A stretch of 64,000 bases of DNA from Perilla frutescens (taxonomy: Eukaryota > Streptophyta > Magnoliopsida > Lamiales > Lamiaceae): NCBI GenBank assembly GCA_026008535.1, contig BRKX01000014.1:46816506-46880505 (forward strand), written 5' to 3'. This document shows, piece after piece, positions 1 to 13,900 of the stretch (within the stretch, counting starts at the first letter, position 1; each line of letters opens with the position of its first letter). The notes below the pieces were generated by a model, which saw only the letters and a program-made list of their open reading frames with translations, was not told where the DNA came from and made no database searches. Position numbers and translations under genes: made by a program.

Positions 1-618
1 TGTTGGAGCTCAGCTTACTGGAGTAAGTGTAGTACCTTTTGAACCTACCAATGAAGATGAACAAAAAAAAATGAAAGCAATTCGTTGCAAAGAGTTGGGT
101 AACTTGCACAACAAGTTGGCTATGCGAGCTATTTTGTCAACACAGACATTTGAAAATGTGAATAATGGTTTTATTAGGATGATTGAAGACCTTGATGCAA
201 GTTTAGAAAATACAACCTTCGGCAACCCTATTATTGGATCCGATCTTGACAATGGAGTAAGTGAAAAGGAAGCAAATCAAGATGGACAAAAATCTCTTAA
301 ACCTATGGTGAAATGTTGGAAAAAGAAAGAAAAATCAATAAAAACGGGAAAGAGAGCAAGAGATGGATTAGATAATCGTCCAAGACAAAAGAAGCATAGC
401 AATGCAACACAGAGCCTAAACAATGTTCAGGTTTCTTTATTTCTCATAGTTTCCTCTAATTTATTGCACTGTTCTTGTGTTATTAACAATGCCCAAGTTT
501 CTTATATTTTATCACATTTTATTTTGCAATGAAACAGGCATGTCAAGTGAGTGACAATAACTTGAGTATAATTTATCCAAATGAAGGATTTCCACTGTCA
601 CTGAGAGAACCATACTAA
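1..618 (+). CDS. FAR1-RELATED SEQUENCE-like protein, 3' end (partial)
   Basis: The frame is open from base 2, so the 5' part of the gene lies outside the window. Two exons are seen: 2-430, and 538-618 ending in TAA at 616-618, with a GT...AG intron at 431-537. The encoded tail has a helical segment (LHNKLAMRAILSTQTFENVN), then an acidic stretch and a Lys/Arg-rich stretch. This looks like the region after the SWIM finger in FAR1/FHY3 family proteins, which are transcription factors derived from MULE transposases. The FAR1 DNA-binding, transposase and SWIM domains are not in the window, so the family call rests on the tail only. An open stretch at 720-812, preceded by AG and followed by GTAACA, could be an alternative 3' exon. 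A mobile MULE transposase is the main alternative. Confidence 0.5.
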
Positions 619-3600
619 TTTACTCATGTACGTCTTACAATTTTTTATCTATTATGAATCATTTTCAAACTACATGAATTGTTTTGGTTTAATTCTTTAT
701 GGATTGACTTCCTCATAGGTTGTCAATTCGATAGTTAATCAACAAAATAATATTGCTCAGTATTCTAAGATGGATCAACAAAATGAAATGAGCTTAACAA
801 AGTTATTGCTGGTAACAATGCTTGCATTTATCCATATATTTTCTTGAATATATGTCAACATATTGCTTCATTTTATAGGCACAAGACCAATGAATGCAAC
901 CACAAAGATTCATTAGGGACCATTACAATCTCAGATATGGAAGCTAACAAAAGCAATGATGGATACATGTGGTTGATGATATACTCAAAGTTTTTAGACA
1001 TTTCATTAGTCTTATTACATTTATACAATTGTTGTCTTATGAATTTCATGGTTGGATACCAAACAATGAATTAAAATAACATTGGTTAATTTCATTTTTA
1101 TATCAAAACTTTATATTCTTTATGCAAACTTAAAGCTTTGGAAATGACTTGCTAATTTCAGATTGTTAAATTAGAGTTGTGGCACCCTCAACTATTACTT
1201 GTGATGTTCAATAGAAATTGCATAGCTGTTTTTTTATAATCATTGGTGTGGTTTGGCTACTCCAATAGTCGCATTCTAAAGATTGATGACTATTGCTAAG
1301 ATGTCACGGTGCCTTGTTAGATTTGATTGTACATGAAGCTTTATTCTACAAATAAAATTTGACTTGCTTTTAATTCGTAATTTGTTTTTTATCTTAAAAC
1401 CTACCAATATCAATATAGATTATATTGATTAAATCAAATCACAAACTAGGCTCGTTCTGAGATTTCAGAATTATACAACATATTTAACTTTAAAGATAAT
1501 CCGAAGGGGATCACATTCGAAATATTTCATAAATATTTGCATCATTAATGTTCAAAAGAATTATCCAGGAATTTTGTTAAAAGATGGGGGTGTTGTTAGC
1601 ATTGCTTTAATTGAAAACTATTCATGAACAATGGGTGTTAAGATTTAACGAACATCATGAATTAACATAATACGAGGCTATGTATACTCGAACTTGATCA
1701 TTGATCGCAATTACTATAACAACACTGTCATTTAAATAAAAAAATTAAGAGATTACTCATGGTATAGCTGGATGTGAAAGATATCTATTGTTAAAAAAAA
1801 TATGCGCTTATGCAATTACTAACTGATTAATAACAAAGTTCTAAGCTTTTACTTTCTCTCATGCAAATAAAATAAGTACAATGATCATGTCAACTGTTGT
1901 CTATCTCTTATCATTGTGTTCCACACTACCACATATCTTTCAGAAATGACGTCTGTACAAATATATTCTTCCTAACTCTAATGTGCTTGAAGATCTTCTG
2001 CTCTTCCTCATGAGCCGACAACAATGAACAAACTTATAAAACATCATTAATGATGGAAGTTTTGTCAACCCCTGTCCTTAGCAGCCCCTAAATAGAAGAA
2101 ATTACTAACTTCAATAATACATAGAGATTTAGTTGATAGTATCATGATGAGGCCATTTCTAGAAGTTGAATTGTTTAGAAACTCAAAGTTTCACATCAAC
2201 GATCAATTAATTGGGTAGATATATTCAACTAGAAAACAAAGGGATAAAAATGATAGTCCGTAACTTATTTTGCTAAGAAGTTCAACGAGAACTTTATGCC
2301 AAACAACAATTCATAATTAGAATCCATGCTCATTTTGGTTACAAAACACATAATAATTATCTAATCACTCATGGTATTTAATTTTGATGCGATCTTAATT
2401 GTTTAGATTCAAAGAAGAAAAGAATTAGTTGTTGATTTTGTTGCAGAGGAGTTTTTTTTTCTTAAATATTATGCATTCTGGACTTTTATCGAATAGATGG
2501 TGTGCCGTTAATGGAGATTAAATTTTTAACAAAAAAAAGTTATCTTTAACCTGCTCATGACAAACTAAAGCAAGAAAAAGGTAGCGAATTCAACATTTTA
2601 CCTTGTGAACATGATTGAGAGTGATAACAATACTTGAGGAAGAATCGGGGAACACGAGATGAGCACAGACGGGTTTGCACAATAATTTTACGAGTCTCTG
2701 TAGAAAGTTTGATCCAACGCTGATCTTGTTTCTTTGGAAGAAGAAAATGAATTCCATTTTTAAAAAATATTATTCCTTCCATGGCGGGATTTCCTTAAAG
2801 AAAATCACCGTAGGTAGTCGCGCATCGAGGTCGCACTTTACTCGAAGAAAATCATCTCTTTGAAGCGTGGAAGTGTGACGTTTCGATTGTGCTTGGGTCG
2901 CACTTTTGTGTTGTCTAGGATGCGGCCCCTGAAGCTCATGTTTCGGCTAAAGAAGATCATGTCTCTGAAGCCTTTACACGGCGACATCCTGGTCGTGTTT
3001 GGTGGTTGAATTTGGTTTCCTTGCGAGGTGTGACCCGAGGAACTCGCGTTCCTAGGTCGCGCTTTTGCTCACTCTTTACTTCTTTCCTCTTTCTTCGTCT
3101 TTTCTCGACTCCTGCGGTCCATTTCAGTCAAATCTCCAAATTTAACTTTAATTCTATCCCTTTGAGATCATTTCCCTGTATTAAAGCACTTAATTAATAA
3201 GAAAAACACTTAAACAATGAATTTAACTTCAATTAAAACATATTTACAAAGAAACAAAAAGCTTTTTTATACTAAATAAGGCAACAAATGAGTGAAATAA
3301 ATGCACTCATCACTTTTTACAAGAGAGAGTTTTCAAACTTCGAGCACAAGAGTTCAAACACAGTTTGATATGTATATTACTTGAGATACAATGTGTAACC
3401 ACAACCATAACCATAAGTTATGTGTGTGCAAAAGACAATATTATATATTTGTGTGTGTGTGTGCATGCATATACATATATAAATAAAATTAATGGTTTAA
3501 CTTGAATTAAATAACTACAACAACATGCATTGAGGCCATAAGAAAGATATGGATAACCTGAGGGTTGAGACATCAGTTAAAAGATTGAGCTTAATTACAC

Positions 3601-4650
3601 AGTTTAGCTTTGGTAATATAAGAATTCGAATAACTCTCTCAAGCCAATTCATGATGAAGTATCTAAAGAAAATGCAAATGTAAGAACAAAGGGAATTATA
3701 TAATATGCACAACTCTAAGAGTTCATTTGACCCTCCCATTTCTGAAGCCTCTTCTTTAAGTAAAACTAATTTCCTCGGATTTTTTGCTGCTCTATGATGA
3801 CAGAGTTTGGACTACAAAGAAAAAAAAAGAGATGTAAGTTTATTCAATCATTAGTATCATTTAAAATTAAAAAAAGTATCACCTGTTTCTTTAAAAAGTA
3901 TCACCTATTTCACCATTTTTTTGCGGGTTGACCCACGTTTCACCCGGTCAACATGTTGACCGTATGATATAAGCTTATATACATCTAGTGCAATTCTACA
4001 TTATCCTGTGAACTCCAAATATTCCTAACGCTTCATTTGATCAATTTTAATCATAATGTTGCAAGATACTGGACAACAAAGAAGCATTTTATAATAATTA
4101 TATACCTTCAAATGTCATCTTCATTCAATTCTAAGTCGGTAAAATATTATCCGATGGCATTGTATCAATGACACTTGACATAATACATCCTACGCAGTTT
4201 CATTTCACGGATTTCAATTCAAATTACAACTCAAGATAAACTTTGAACGGGAGTAGTAATAAGGAGAGAATATTTCTACTCCACACACTCTGCACCAAAA
4301 CATGAGCAACATGGATTTTCTAAGCATATTAAAGAATGCTCGGATTTCTATGCTATCCGCAATCATAGAAATCATGAGAATTGGCAATTATGATATTATT
4401 TAAAAAAAAAAAAGAATTCTTACAAAATGAAAAAAATAAATAAAAATAGTTTTGCTATTATTTTGAATTGCAATTTTTCAAACTATATCGTATGTGTATA
4501 GAAAAAAAATATTTTACTTGTAAAGATTCAATTATGGAAATAAGAAATTAGATTTTATTTCAAAGGAAATAAAATAAAGATTTTTTTTTCTAATATAAAA
4601 AATCAAATTAAAGTGACTAGTCATCGGTTTCAATTTATTAAAATATGAAC
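619..4650. other. Intergenic, AT-rich, no supported gene
   Basis: No ORF here has recognisable protein features. Around 2,830-3,070 a motif resembling GGTCGCACTTT recurs at about 2,830, 2,895 and 3,055, with a repeated GAAGAAAATCATCTCT-like segment between, suggesting decayed repeat DNA with higher GC than its surroundings. A short GT microsatellite lies near 3,450-3,465. Confidence 0.5.
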
Positions 4651-4654
4651 AGTA

Positions 4655-4746
4655 GGCCCATTCAATTGACTGGCCCAAACTTCATGGGCTTAATTACGGT
4701 GTATCTATATAAGAAGAATGCTATCGCCACTCTCAAATTAGGGTTT
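4655..4746 (+). promoter_or_regulatory. RPS18 core promoter: site II motifs, TATA box, telo-box
   Basis: Three site II elements (GGCCCA or TGGGCT) lie at 4655-4660, 4672-4677 and 4685-4690. A TATATAA box is at 4706-4712 and a telo-box (TTAGGGTTT, reverse of AAACCCTAA) at 4738-4746. Site II plus telo-box is the established combination in plant ribosomal protein promoters, where TCP factors and telo-box-binding factors drive expression in dividing cells. The spacing fits transcription starting about 30 bp after the TATA box, with the telo-box at or just after the start and the ATG at 4805. Confidence 0.85.
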
Positions 4747-4804
4747 TAGAATTTCGTACGCGACCGGCGCTATCAGAGAACTCTGAACCCTAGAGCCTTG
4801 AGCA

Positions 4805-6374
<1,570 letters not shown>

Positions 6375-6399
6375 TCATCTTCTCTCTACATCTCTATGG

Positions 6400-7178
6400 A
6401 TATCGTGTTTGTCTCAAGCCTCTTCCCCTTTAGCAAAGATATCATATATTGGTTGAGTTTGGCAATGTCTCTGTTTTTTATTTAAATTTTGGGTATAACT
6501 TCAGTTTTGTTATGGATTTAGAATGTGCCCATTTTGTTTGGGGACGAGTCAATAGAATTTGTGCTTTGAATCGCGTCTAAATTTCTCTATTGTTTGCTGT
6601 TATGTTTCGTTACATCCGTTCTTGGTGAAATTCTACATAGCTCCAGTTTCGAATTTATGTTTAAATATATTTCCTTAAATATAAAATTGTGAAAATATAT
6701 ATCTGCATTTTAGGTTTGTATTGCATCAACTCCGTTTTATTTTGATTTAACTAATTCGTTTTTAAAGGTTATTTCCCTAATTAAAAAAAAGAGATAGCGG
6801 GTATTCGTAGTGAAAGCACAAGTAATATTTATCTTCCTTCTGATTAAGATCAATGTTTTTTCTTTCGGTTAAAATCGAACCCAATAACGTTCATCATACA
6901 AATTATATTTCATGCACGTAGCAATAACTTACGCAGACGATTTCAATTTGCTAATCAAATTTCTTGATGATAATATTTGCTTCTCTAATATCACGAGACT
7001 ATACATATAATTATAAAATATACCCAAATCGACAACAAAATTTTATATTCCGAAACCATAACACACTTATACAAATATGGATTAGGAGCAAAAAGAGGCC
7101 TCACATTATTTCCAACCAACAAAACAACAAACACTACATACGATTCCCATTCAAAAAAAAAAACAAAAGTGACAAACT
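6400..7178. other. RPS18 3' UTR and convergent intergenic gap
   Basis: RPS18 (+) and the LEA gene (-) converge here. The first part is presumably the RPS18 3' UTR. No gene or clear repeat is seen. Confidence 0.5.
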
Positions 7179-8827
7179 TCACTTCTGCTGATTAAGCCTC
7201 GCCGCCGCCGCGACGCCGGCGGCCACGCCACCCGGGTGCGTGGCTGGATCTCGCTTGTTCCTCGTCTCCGCATAAGTCACCCCCACCGCGTCTTCCCTCG
7301 TCACGGCCCGATCGCCGGCCAGTTTTTCGGTTGCATCCTAACAAAATTCAAACCCGATATGCAACCAATCAAGAAATGAAAAAAATCCGAAGAAATATAC
7401 GATCAATGATTCAAATTTGAGAACGCATTAAATTTACGGTTAAAACGTCGCCTAGCGTGGCCTTCTCCTCTTCCTTGGTCGTCTGCAGGTTGTGCACGGC
7501 GGCAGATCCGGCTTCGGCGCCTAGGCCTCCAGGCACGAGGTGGCCGAGCCCGGTGGCGCGGACCTCCGCCGCCTGTATTGCTGCGGCATCGCTCTGATCA
7601 ACCGCCTTGTCCCCGGCGGCAAGAGCTGTCGCCTCCAGCGCTTCTCCGATGGTGACCGACTCGCTGTCGGCGGTTTTACGCTGATCCACTTGCATCTCCT
7701 CCGTCGCCTGACCGAATCGTCCCACTACCTGCAAATTTGGACAAATAGATCAAATCTATGCCTTTTCTCTTCCTCTCTTTTATTTTTGAGGGACTTTTTC
7801 CGTCCTTTTCTTAATTTATACATGCATTTTGATTTTTATATTGTTAATATAGTATATTTAGGAAGTTATTCCTATAAATATAAGATGCATGCAGGTGTCC
7901 AAAAATGCATTATAACTTTTTCTAGATGAAAATGTACTACAAATTTAAATATCTAATTAATGAAGAAACGTTACACATAAAAGTTCCACAATTAATGTTT
8001 CATGTTTGATATTTTATATTTATATATATATATATATAACATATCATATCCCATGTTGTAGGGTTAATTACAAAAAAATAAAAAAAATTATTTAGTACGA
8101 TTTAGACACAAATTTTAAAATGATATAATTACAATTGAATTGTTACCATAAAATTTAACATCAATCATTACCGTTCAATTGTTACGAGACAAAATTTAAC
8201 ATCAATTTTTCGCTCGACTTGAATAAAAACATTTGTATACTTTTAGTAAGAAAAAATTGTAAAATTGTGTTGTAATTACAATGTATTAAATTTGTGTTGC
8301 AATTTTTTTCGTAATTAACCCAATCGAACAAATGTTATGATCATTACCAAAAAAATTCAATCATCGGATGTAACATCAAGAAAGTATCGAATGATTTCAT
8401 CTCTACATGAATTAATTACCAAAGACAAAAATTTCAATTAAAAAAAAAAAAAAGAATAAGTCATAAGAATTGGTTTAAAGAAAAAAAGAAAAAGAAAAAA
8501 AGGAGGGCTTACTTGTCCGCCAACAGCTTCAGTAACAACACGATAGCCGGCGACTTCAGCTTCAATAATGGTGGCGCCACGGTCTCTCACGGCGTCGGTC
8601 ATGTCTTCGTGGCCGACGGCGCCGCGCTGCTCGTTGAAGTCGGCGGCTGACTGCAAGACTTCGGCCGGACCACCCACTAGGGTCGTGCCGTAGACGGCTT
8701 CCTCCGCCGCCTGCAGGGCCGCGGCATCTTGTGGGGCGATGGGTTCCGAGGCCAGCTGGCCGGAGACGTTGAAGACGTCGCCGTACTTCACGGGCTCCGG
8801 CGACCTTTGCGGCTTTTCTTGACTCAT
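7179..8827 (-). CDS. SMP-domain LEA protein (D-34 / ECP31 type)
   Basis: Three minus-strand exons (8827-8513, 7728-7438, 7337-7179 with TGA at 7181-7179) join in phase 0 to 254 residues, close to the usual 250-270 for this family. Three seed-maturation-protein (SMP, PF04927) repeats are seen: residues 16-45 (YGDVFNVSGQLASEPIAPQD), about 130-165 (TIGEALEATALAAGDKAVDQ) and 195-230 (TLGDVLT, DRAVTREDAV). The protein is Ala/Gly/Asp/Glu-rich and lacks a signal peptide or membrane segment. Such proteins accumulate in maturing embryos and are thought to protect cell contents during drying. The start at MSQEKPQRSP matches family N-termini; an upstream in-frame ATG ten codons earlier is less likely. 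Introns are 109 bp (7337 side) and 784 bp. Exons are much more GC-rich than the surroundings. Confidence 0.93.
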
Positions 8828-8914
8828 GATTTGCTCAACAAAAGAGTAGCACTGCAATTTAATTAATTAATTTCAGTAATTTTACGTTTTTGATGATTTG
8901 AAATTGACAAAAAT

Positions 8915-9035
8915 TAATATATAGATTTTGATTATAGGCTTTGGGTGGTAGGGAAATAATTAATTGAAGTTTTCATGGCGGTTGAGAATCATGCATGCGC
9001 GGTGGCGCGCTGTGGTTAAGCGGTGGCTGCCACGT
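8915..9035 (-). promoter_or_regulatory. Seed-type promoter of the LEA gene: TATA, RY repeat, ABRE
   Basis: Read on the minus strand, an ACGTGGC ABRE-type motif (9035-9029) is followed by a palindromic CATGCATG RY element (8997-8990) and a CTATATATTA TATA box (8924-8915), about 90 bp before the start codon. ABRE plus RY is the arrangement bound by ABI5-type bZIP and ABI3/FUS3 B3 factors in seed-maturation genes, matching an LEA product. Motif positions are seen; regulation is inferred. Confidence 0.65.
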
Positions 9036-9502
9036 ATATATGAATAGTACACATCAGCAACACAGCGACTTACACTTTTTTTTAATTATTTTTTCGGTTT
9101 ATTTTCTTCTTTGATAATCACACGCAATCATTAATCTTATTAAAAAGATTTTCTCAAAAAAAAAAATAATAAATTAAAAGAATTAGTATTAGATCTCGTA
9201 CTATTAACAATTTTCAATTCTATCATAATTTTAAGAATTTGTCATTTGTATCCTGCATTTTCATTTGTTTTCAATTTTATCCCACAACTTAATTTTGGAC
9301 AATTTAAATATACCAATTCGAAGATATATATATATGTGTGTGTATTCTTCCATCAAATCACATCACATAAGTGAGCGTAGAAAAGTAATCAAGCTTATGA
9401 TAGGAGTGAAAAATATTCGGGAAAAAAAAATATTCTTCCATGGAGACATTCTAAACACATGAAAATGTTGAAAAATAGTTAAAATTGTGATAGAATTCAA
9501 AA

Positions 9503-10399
9503 AGGAGAAATATCAATCCAAGATTTGAAAGATGATTTATCTATCGATATAGAGCATAAAAGATAGATTCTATCGATTCAAGGTTTGAAAGATCTAAAAT
9601 TATCGATTTAAGGCTTGGAGACTTAACGGTGTTAAAACTCCATCCAACAGAAGGTGATATGACTGTTAAATATTCACATCATTTTGACACATCATTTTTA
9701 TCCTAAATTAAATTAAAAAAAAAACTTTACACCAATTAAATTAAATAGAGGGTTTTATTATATTATGTAAATTCAATCTCTACTTAATTCAATCAGAGAT
9801 CCTTATAAGTTTAAATTAAATTCAATGTTTAATTAAATTCAGTATGTAATTGTAATACCTTTTTTCGATCACAATAATAAATTAATATAGTTATTTTTAT
9901 TTTATTTTTTAATTTTGATGGAGAAATGATTATTTTAAAAAGAGATCTGGAGAGGGAATAAAATTAACATGAATTAATTTATTAAATATTTCAATAACAT
10001 TTAATAGTTTGCGATGTAATTAAAATCATAATAATTAATTATAAATATAATAAATTTTAATTAATCAAACAAATAGAGATGAATTTCAAACTATAAAATA
10101 ATGAGACCCGAACGACAAAAAGTGTTGGTTTTTATTTGACGAAATTTAATAAAACCACATGTTTAATTTAATTAAAATAATTAATGTAAATTTATGTTTT
10201 TTGTTTAATTTAATATATGAAATGATGTGGATATTTAACAGCCACATCACCTTTTATTAGATGGAGTTTTAACACCGTTAAATATACAAGCCTTAAATTG
10301 ATAGTTTTAGATTTTTCAAGCCTTAAATCGATAGAATCTATCTTTCGAGCTCTATAGATAGATAAATCATCTTTCGAGTTTTGAATTAATAATTCTCCA
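9503..10399. mobile_element. Foldback DNA element, about 0.9 kb with about 170-bp inverted repeats
   Basis: Left arm 9503-9690 and right arm about 10220-10399 are inverted copies. Both contain AAGATGATTTATCTATC, ATAGATTCTATCGATT, AACGGTGTTAAAACTCCATC and GGCTGTTAAATAT-like blocks, with roughly one mismatch in six by eye. The core is AT-rich and has no ORF. This fits a non-autonomous MULE-like or other TIR transposon. A clear target-site duplication was not found. Confidence 0.75.
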
Positions 10400-10471
10400 T
10401 TGAAAAATTATTAATAATTCGAGATAAAATATGGCATTAACTCTAATTAAAATATAGCACCTTCTTCGTGA

Positions 10472-10508
<37 letters not shown>
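10472..10508. repeat. (ATT)n microsatellite
   Basis: A run of ATT units directly outside the 9503-10399 element. Confidence 0.9.
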
Positions 10509-10541
10509 AAAGGTGGAGTTTAGATAGGTTTTAAGCGTAAC

Positions 10542-10633
10542 TTTTTTTTTTTTTTACCCACACACCCGACATGTGGCATTGAGGAGATTCAAACCTGTGA
10601 CCTTTGGTCTCCAAGCAACCTCACTCCACCACC
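10542..10633 (-). mobile_element. tRNA-derived SINE fragment
   Basis: A T-run at 10542-10555 (poly(A) tail on the minus strand) is followed by a sequence whose reverse complement contains GGTTTGAATCTCC, a good pol III box B, and GGTGGTGGAGTGAGG near the end, a weak box A region. It resembles the head of the SINE at 37193-37396 (shared GACCTTTGGTCTC / GACCTTTGGCCTC and CTCCACCAC). It is short and probably truncated. Confidence 0.6.
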
Positions 10634-10635
10634 AA

Positions 10636-10800
10636 TTCATCCCCACCGGGACAGATTTTAAGCTCAACTTTGTGTGCTACTAATTCATTTTAGTAATAAT
10701 TTATCAAATTGAGATTATTATTCATCCCCACCGGGACAGATTTTAAGCTCAACTTTGTGTGCTACTAATTCATTTTAGTAATAATTTATCAAATTGAGAT
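10636..10800. repeat. Near-perfect 85-bp tandem duplication
   Basis: Unit 1 is 10636-10720 and unit 2 begins at 10721. Both start TTCATCCCCACCGGGACAG and are identical for about 80 bases. The first unit follows directly on the SINE fragment. Confidence 0.95.
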
Positions 10801-11432
10801 TTTAATAATACTGTATAATTATTTAAAAAAATATTAATTTTGCACAAGTATTTTGTAAGAAACTGTTAGGTTAGTTTGATGATCAACCTTCGAATTTTTT
10901 AAGAAAAATATTTCAACTTTCGCATATTTTCAACTTGATAATCAATCTCGTAATTTTTTTTTATCAAATCTATCGCATGATCAACTATTTGGTATAGCAT
11001 AAATGAACCAAAAAGCACAAGAATTGATTGTCACAAGTTCAAATATCACGATTCATCTCGTATTCTACCACCAATGCATGCAATCACATATAATAAATAC
11101 ATCATCAATATATACGTAACACAATCATGACACAAAAAGAGTTAAGAGATGACAAATGAGATTAACCGGAAATTTTTACAAAGTCATATATTAAAATTAT
11201 CAATACTACGTAAGGTTATAGAAACATAACACAATCTGTCGTAAAATCATTGGCAATGGTCATCAACAATCCACAAAAATAAACAAAGACAAAAGTAGGC
11301 AGAAAATGAGCAAATTGCAAGTCCCCACAAACTTTCATCAACTTTTCCAAAGATTAAGACAACACATGAGATTTCTCAACACAAAACAAAAACATCGTTG
11401 AACCAGCACAAGATCCTGCCAAGTAACATTTC

Positions 11433-11435
<3 letters not shown>

Positions 11436-11490
<55 letters not shown>
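11436..11490. repeat. (AG)n microsatellite
   Basis: About 27 AG units, followed by a short TGAG run. Confidence 0.95.
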
Positions 11491-11493
<3 letters not shown>

Positions 11494-11499
11494 GTGAGT

Positions 11500-13052
11500 G
11501 AGTGTGCCATTTTATAAAGATTGGTAGCAATCAGAAGTGCATATAATTGTGCACATCAACTAAAATGATCGAAGATTGTGGTGAAGCTAGTGGCTTTGTG
11601 GGGGAATTCCCATGCTTTACGACTAATCTAATACTCTATATCGATTATGATGGATCATCTATGTGGTTCTTAACATGAACATCAAGTCATCTGAGTCAAG
11701 AAACCATCACAAGCAGAATAATATAACTTACGAGCGAATTCCCAACAACCCGACTTACAACCAAAGCAAACCTTCTCGGAGAGTGCAGGGAAATGGCACC
11801 GGCATGGAAGACATCTTCCATACTTACTGAGGTCTGATGGAGTGTGAGTATAAGCTCTGGAATTGAAAATAGGAATCAGAAATCCTCTACGGCTCTACCT
11901 GGCAACACCTGCAACGTATTAGCAAAGACGTGGAGCAGGAAGTTCACAATTTCGATTACAAGGCAAGAATAGAATAGACGACAGCAACTGCATAGCTTTA
12001 GTAGACCTCTCAGCAAGAGATAATTCTTTCCTGCTCTACATAAGAATTCAGACAGTTGAAAAGGCCAAGCATGAAATGTAGGAGTGCGGTAGCAACGAGG
12101 CACGGATAGATGAAGTGCAACCTCCTAGTCAATTGACTCAATCCAAAACCTACTAACTGTAAAGCGTTGTGAAAATCATTTCTCTTCATATTAGTGCCAG
12201 GAAACACGAACGAGTAGAAGCAATAACAAAAGGGCCACAACTAAGACCCGTTCTACAAGAACATGCCTGGCCTATGACACAAATAATTCAATTTTATCAT
12301 GGAACTCTTATCTATGGGCAACTGCAATGTGACAATACAAGACATAAGATCAGTTGATTCAAGCAAGACAAATTACAATCAAAACAATGACATCTCACCT
12401 CATATCAATTAATTATAGTTATGGTGACACGAGGATTTTCAGTCCTCTTGCTCTATCCCGACCATTTCCTATGTAGCATCCAACCCTCACACAAGGCATA
12501 CAAAGAAGGCTCATTACACTTGAATTCTATCAGATTAACATGCTCGGATTCAAATCCAAACATCCCAAAGAACAATATAACTATCCGAATCGTGCAGACA
12601 CAAGAAGAAAAAGGACCAGCATTAAGTAACATAAGAGTTTTATGTTAGAAATAATCTTCAGAACTCAGAAAGAATTTCATTTCAATAGAATGAAAGCATA
12701 ACCATTTTTTTATATTCTGCCATACTAAATCCTCTACATAGATGAACAAAAGACAAAGCCATACCGAATAACAGACGAAAACACGAAGCTTTTGCAATTT
12801 GAATACCATCAACACAAAACCAAAGAGCTGATCTTTAAAACTTGATGCAAGCTTAAATGATCAACAACCCAATAATATAATGATGCAAGAATATAACCAA
12901 GGCCAATACTCATTCATTTCATGTCAGCTTTCAATATTCTTCACTTCATTAAAAAAGCATAAGCTCTTGCATTTCAACATAAAGGAAGTAAATTCCCAAA
13001 GTAAAAGTGGAACAGAGATAAGGCGAAAGTAATTCCCTTTTTCCCTTTTGTT
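11500..13052. other. Region downstream of the HSP20-like gene, no supported coding sequence
   Basis: It lies 3' of the minus-strand HSP20-like gene and is less AT-rich than other gaps. Short open frames exist but none has a recognisable domain. It may hold a long 3' UTR or spliced non-coding exons. I cannot support a gene. Confidence 0.4.
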
Positions 13053-13544
13053 TTACTGTACAAAAACAAACCTCCCACCTCCAATATCTCCAACATCATC
13101 CCCCACAGCGCCACCATCCTCCTCCGCCCCTTTCGGCACCGTCACCACCAGCTCGCCGTCTACATACGCCGCCGAGGCTAGCTCCGGCCGCATCGAAGCA
13201 GGCAGCCGAAACCGCCACAAATCGAGCTCCAATTCAGTCCCAGAAACGTCAACAAGTCCATTCCCCCTTATAACAACCTTAGTAACCCCAGGGTAGATCT
13301 CCACCGCATCGGCCCTGACGTCGCCGCCGATTCCGTCGGCGGCCGCCGTGAAAATGAGGGAATCGGGGGTCTCCATGATCAAAACGTCGGCGTCGGAGTG
13401 GAACGGTAGCTCCAGAACCTTCGCGAAGATGTGCGGCAGCCGCCGTAGCTTCTTCTGCCGGCAGATATTCGCCTGCGCTAGCACCGATGCGATGTCGTAT
13501 CGCAGCGTGATGTTGCGTTTGCCGGGCAACGGGTGGACCTTCAT
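13053..13544 (-). CDS. Divergent HSP20-like (alpha-crystallin domain) protein
   Basis: An intronless 163-residue ORF (ATG 13544-13542, stop 13055-13053), GC-rich against its surroundings. A basic N-terminal block (KKLRRLPHIFAKVLELPF, residues 31-48) precedes a degenerate alpha-crystallin-type beta domain. That domain has VEIYPGVTKVVIRG (81-94), LDLWRFRLPASMRPELA (107-123) and the strand DGELVVTVPKGAEED (129-143), with a G-x-L-type element near the end. The tail is Gly/Asp-rich. There is no signal peptide. It resembles a plant-specific clade annotated as heat-shock-like proteins sharing the KLRRLPHIF and LDLWRFRLP segments. Chaperone activity is not established for that clade, so function is open. 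Another in-frame-free upstream ATG at 13560 belongs to a different frame and was not used. Confidence 0.82.
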   Translation of the reverse strand: MKVHPLPGKRNITLRYDIASVLAQANICRQKKLRRLPHIFAKVLELPFHSDADVLIMETPDSLIFTAAADGIGGDVRADAVEIYPGVTKVVIRGNGLVDVSGTELELDLWRFRLPASMRPELASAAYVDGELVVTVPKGAEEDGGAVGDDVGDIGGGRFVFVQ

Positions 13545-13900
13545 TTGGGGCAGAATTCAATTCAATTTCGCAATAAATTCAGAAAATTCAAGGTAGACAA
13601 ATATAATTTTGAAGCAAATATGCGATCTTTCGAGGAAAACAAGCAAGAATCTCAGAATAAAAAGAAGCCCATCTGAACTTTTGAGGAAAAGATTGGAAAT
13701 TTCAGGGAAAATACCAAGAAAATGACTGGATTACAAAGGCATGAGGTCCAAGATTGAGATTTTTGAGACAAAAAGCAAGAATTAGTGCGTGGGGAGTAAA
13801 ATTGGTTGCAATTTCGATGGAGAGAGAGAAGAGTGAGAGTGTAATCCGGCAAGAAGAGATTCACTCACGATGTCTGCGTTGTCCTTTTTTACGGTGGCGT
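13545..13900 (-). promoter_or_regulatory. Likely 5' leader and upstream region of the HSP20-like gene
   Basis: The minus strand here is CT-rich (about 13,800-13,830) and no coding frame matches a protein, consistent with a 5' UTR possibly holding an intron. No clear TATA box was assigned. Confidence 0.35.

Noticed and set aside
2555..3197. Short open frames in the GC-richer patch at 2.6-3.2 kb
   Set aside because: No domain, no splice-consistent extension and signs of internal repetition; more like decayed repeat DNA.
7540..7929. 129-codon plus-strand ORF over LEA exon 2
   Set aside because: Antisense shadow of the GC-rich LEA exon, which has strong protein support on the minus strand.
13048..13596. 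Plus-strand and second minus-strand ORFs over the HSP20-like gene
   Set aside because: Other-frame shadows of a GC-rich coding region; only the 13544-13053 minus frame gives family motifs.
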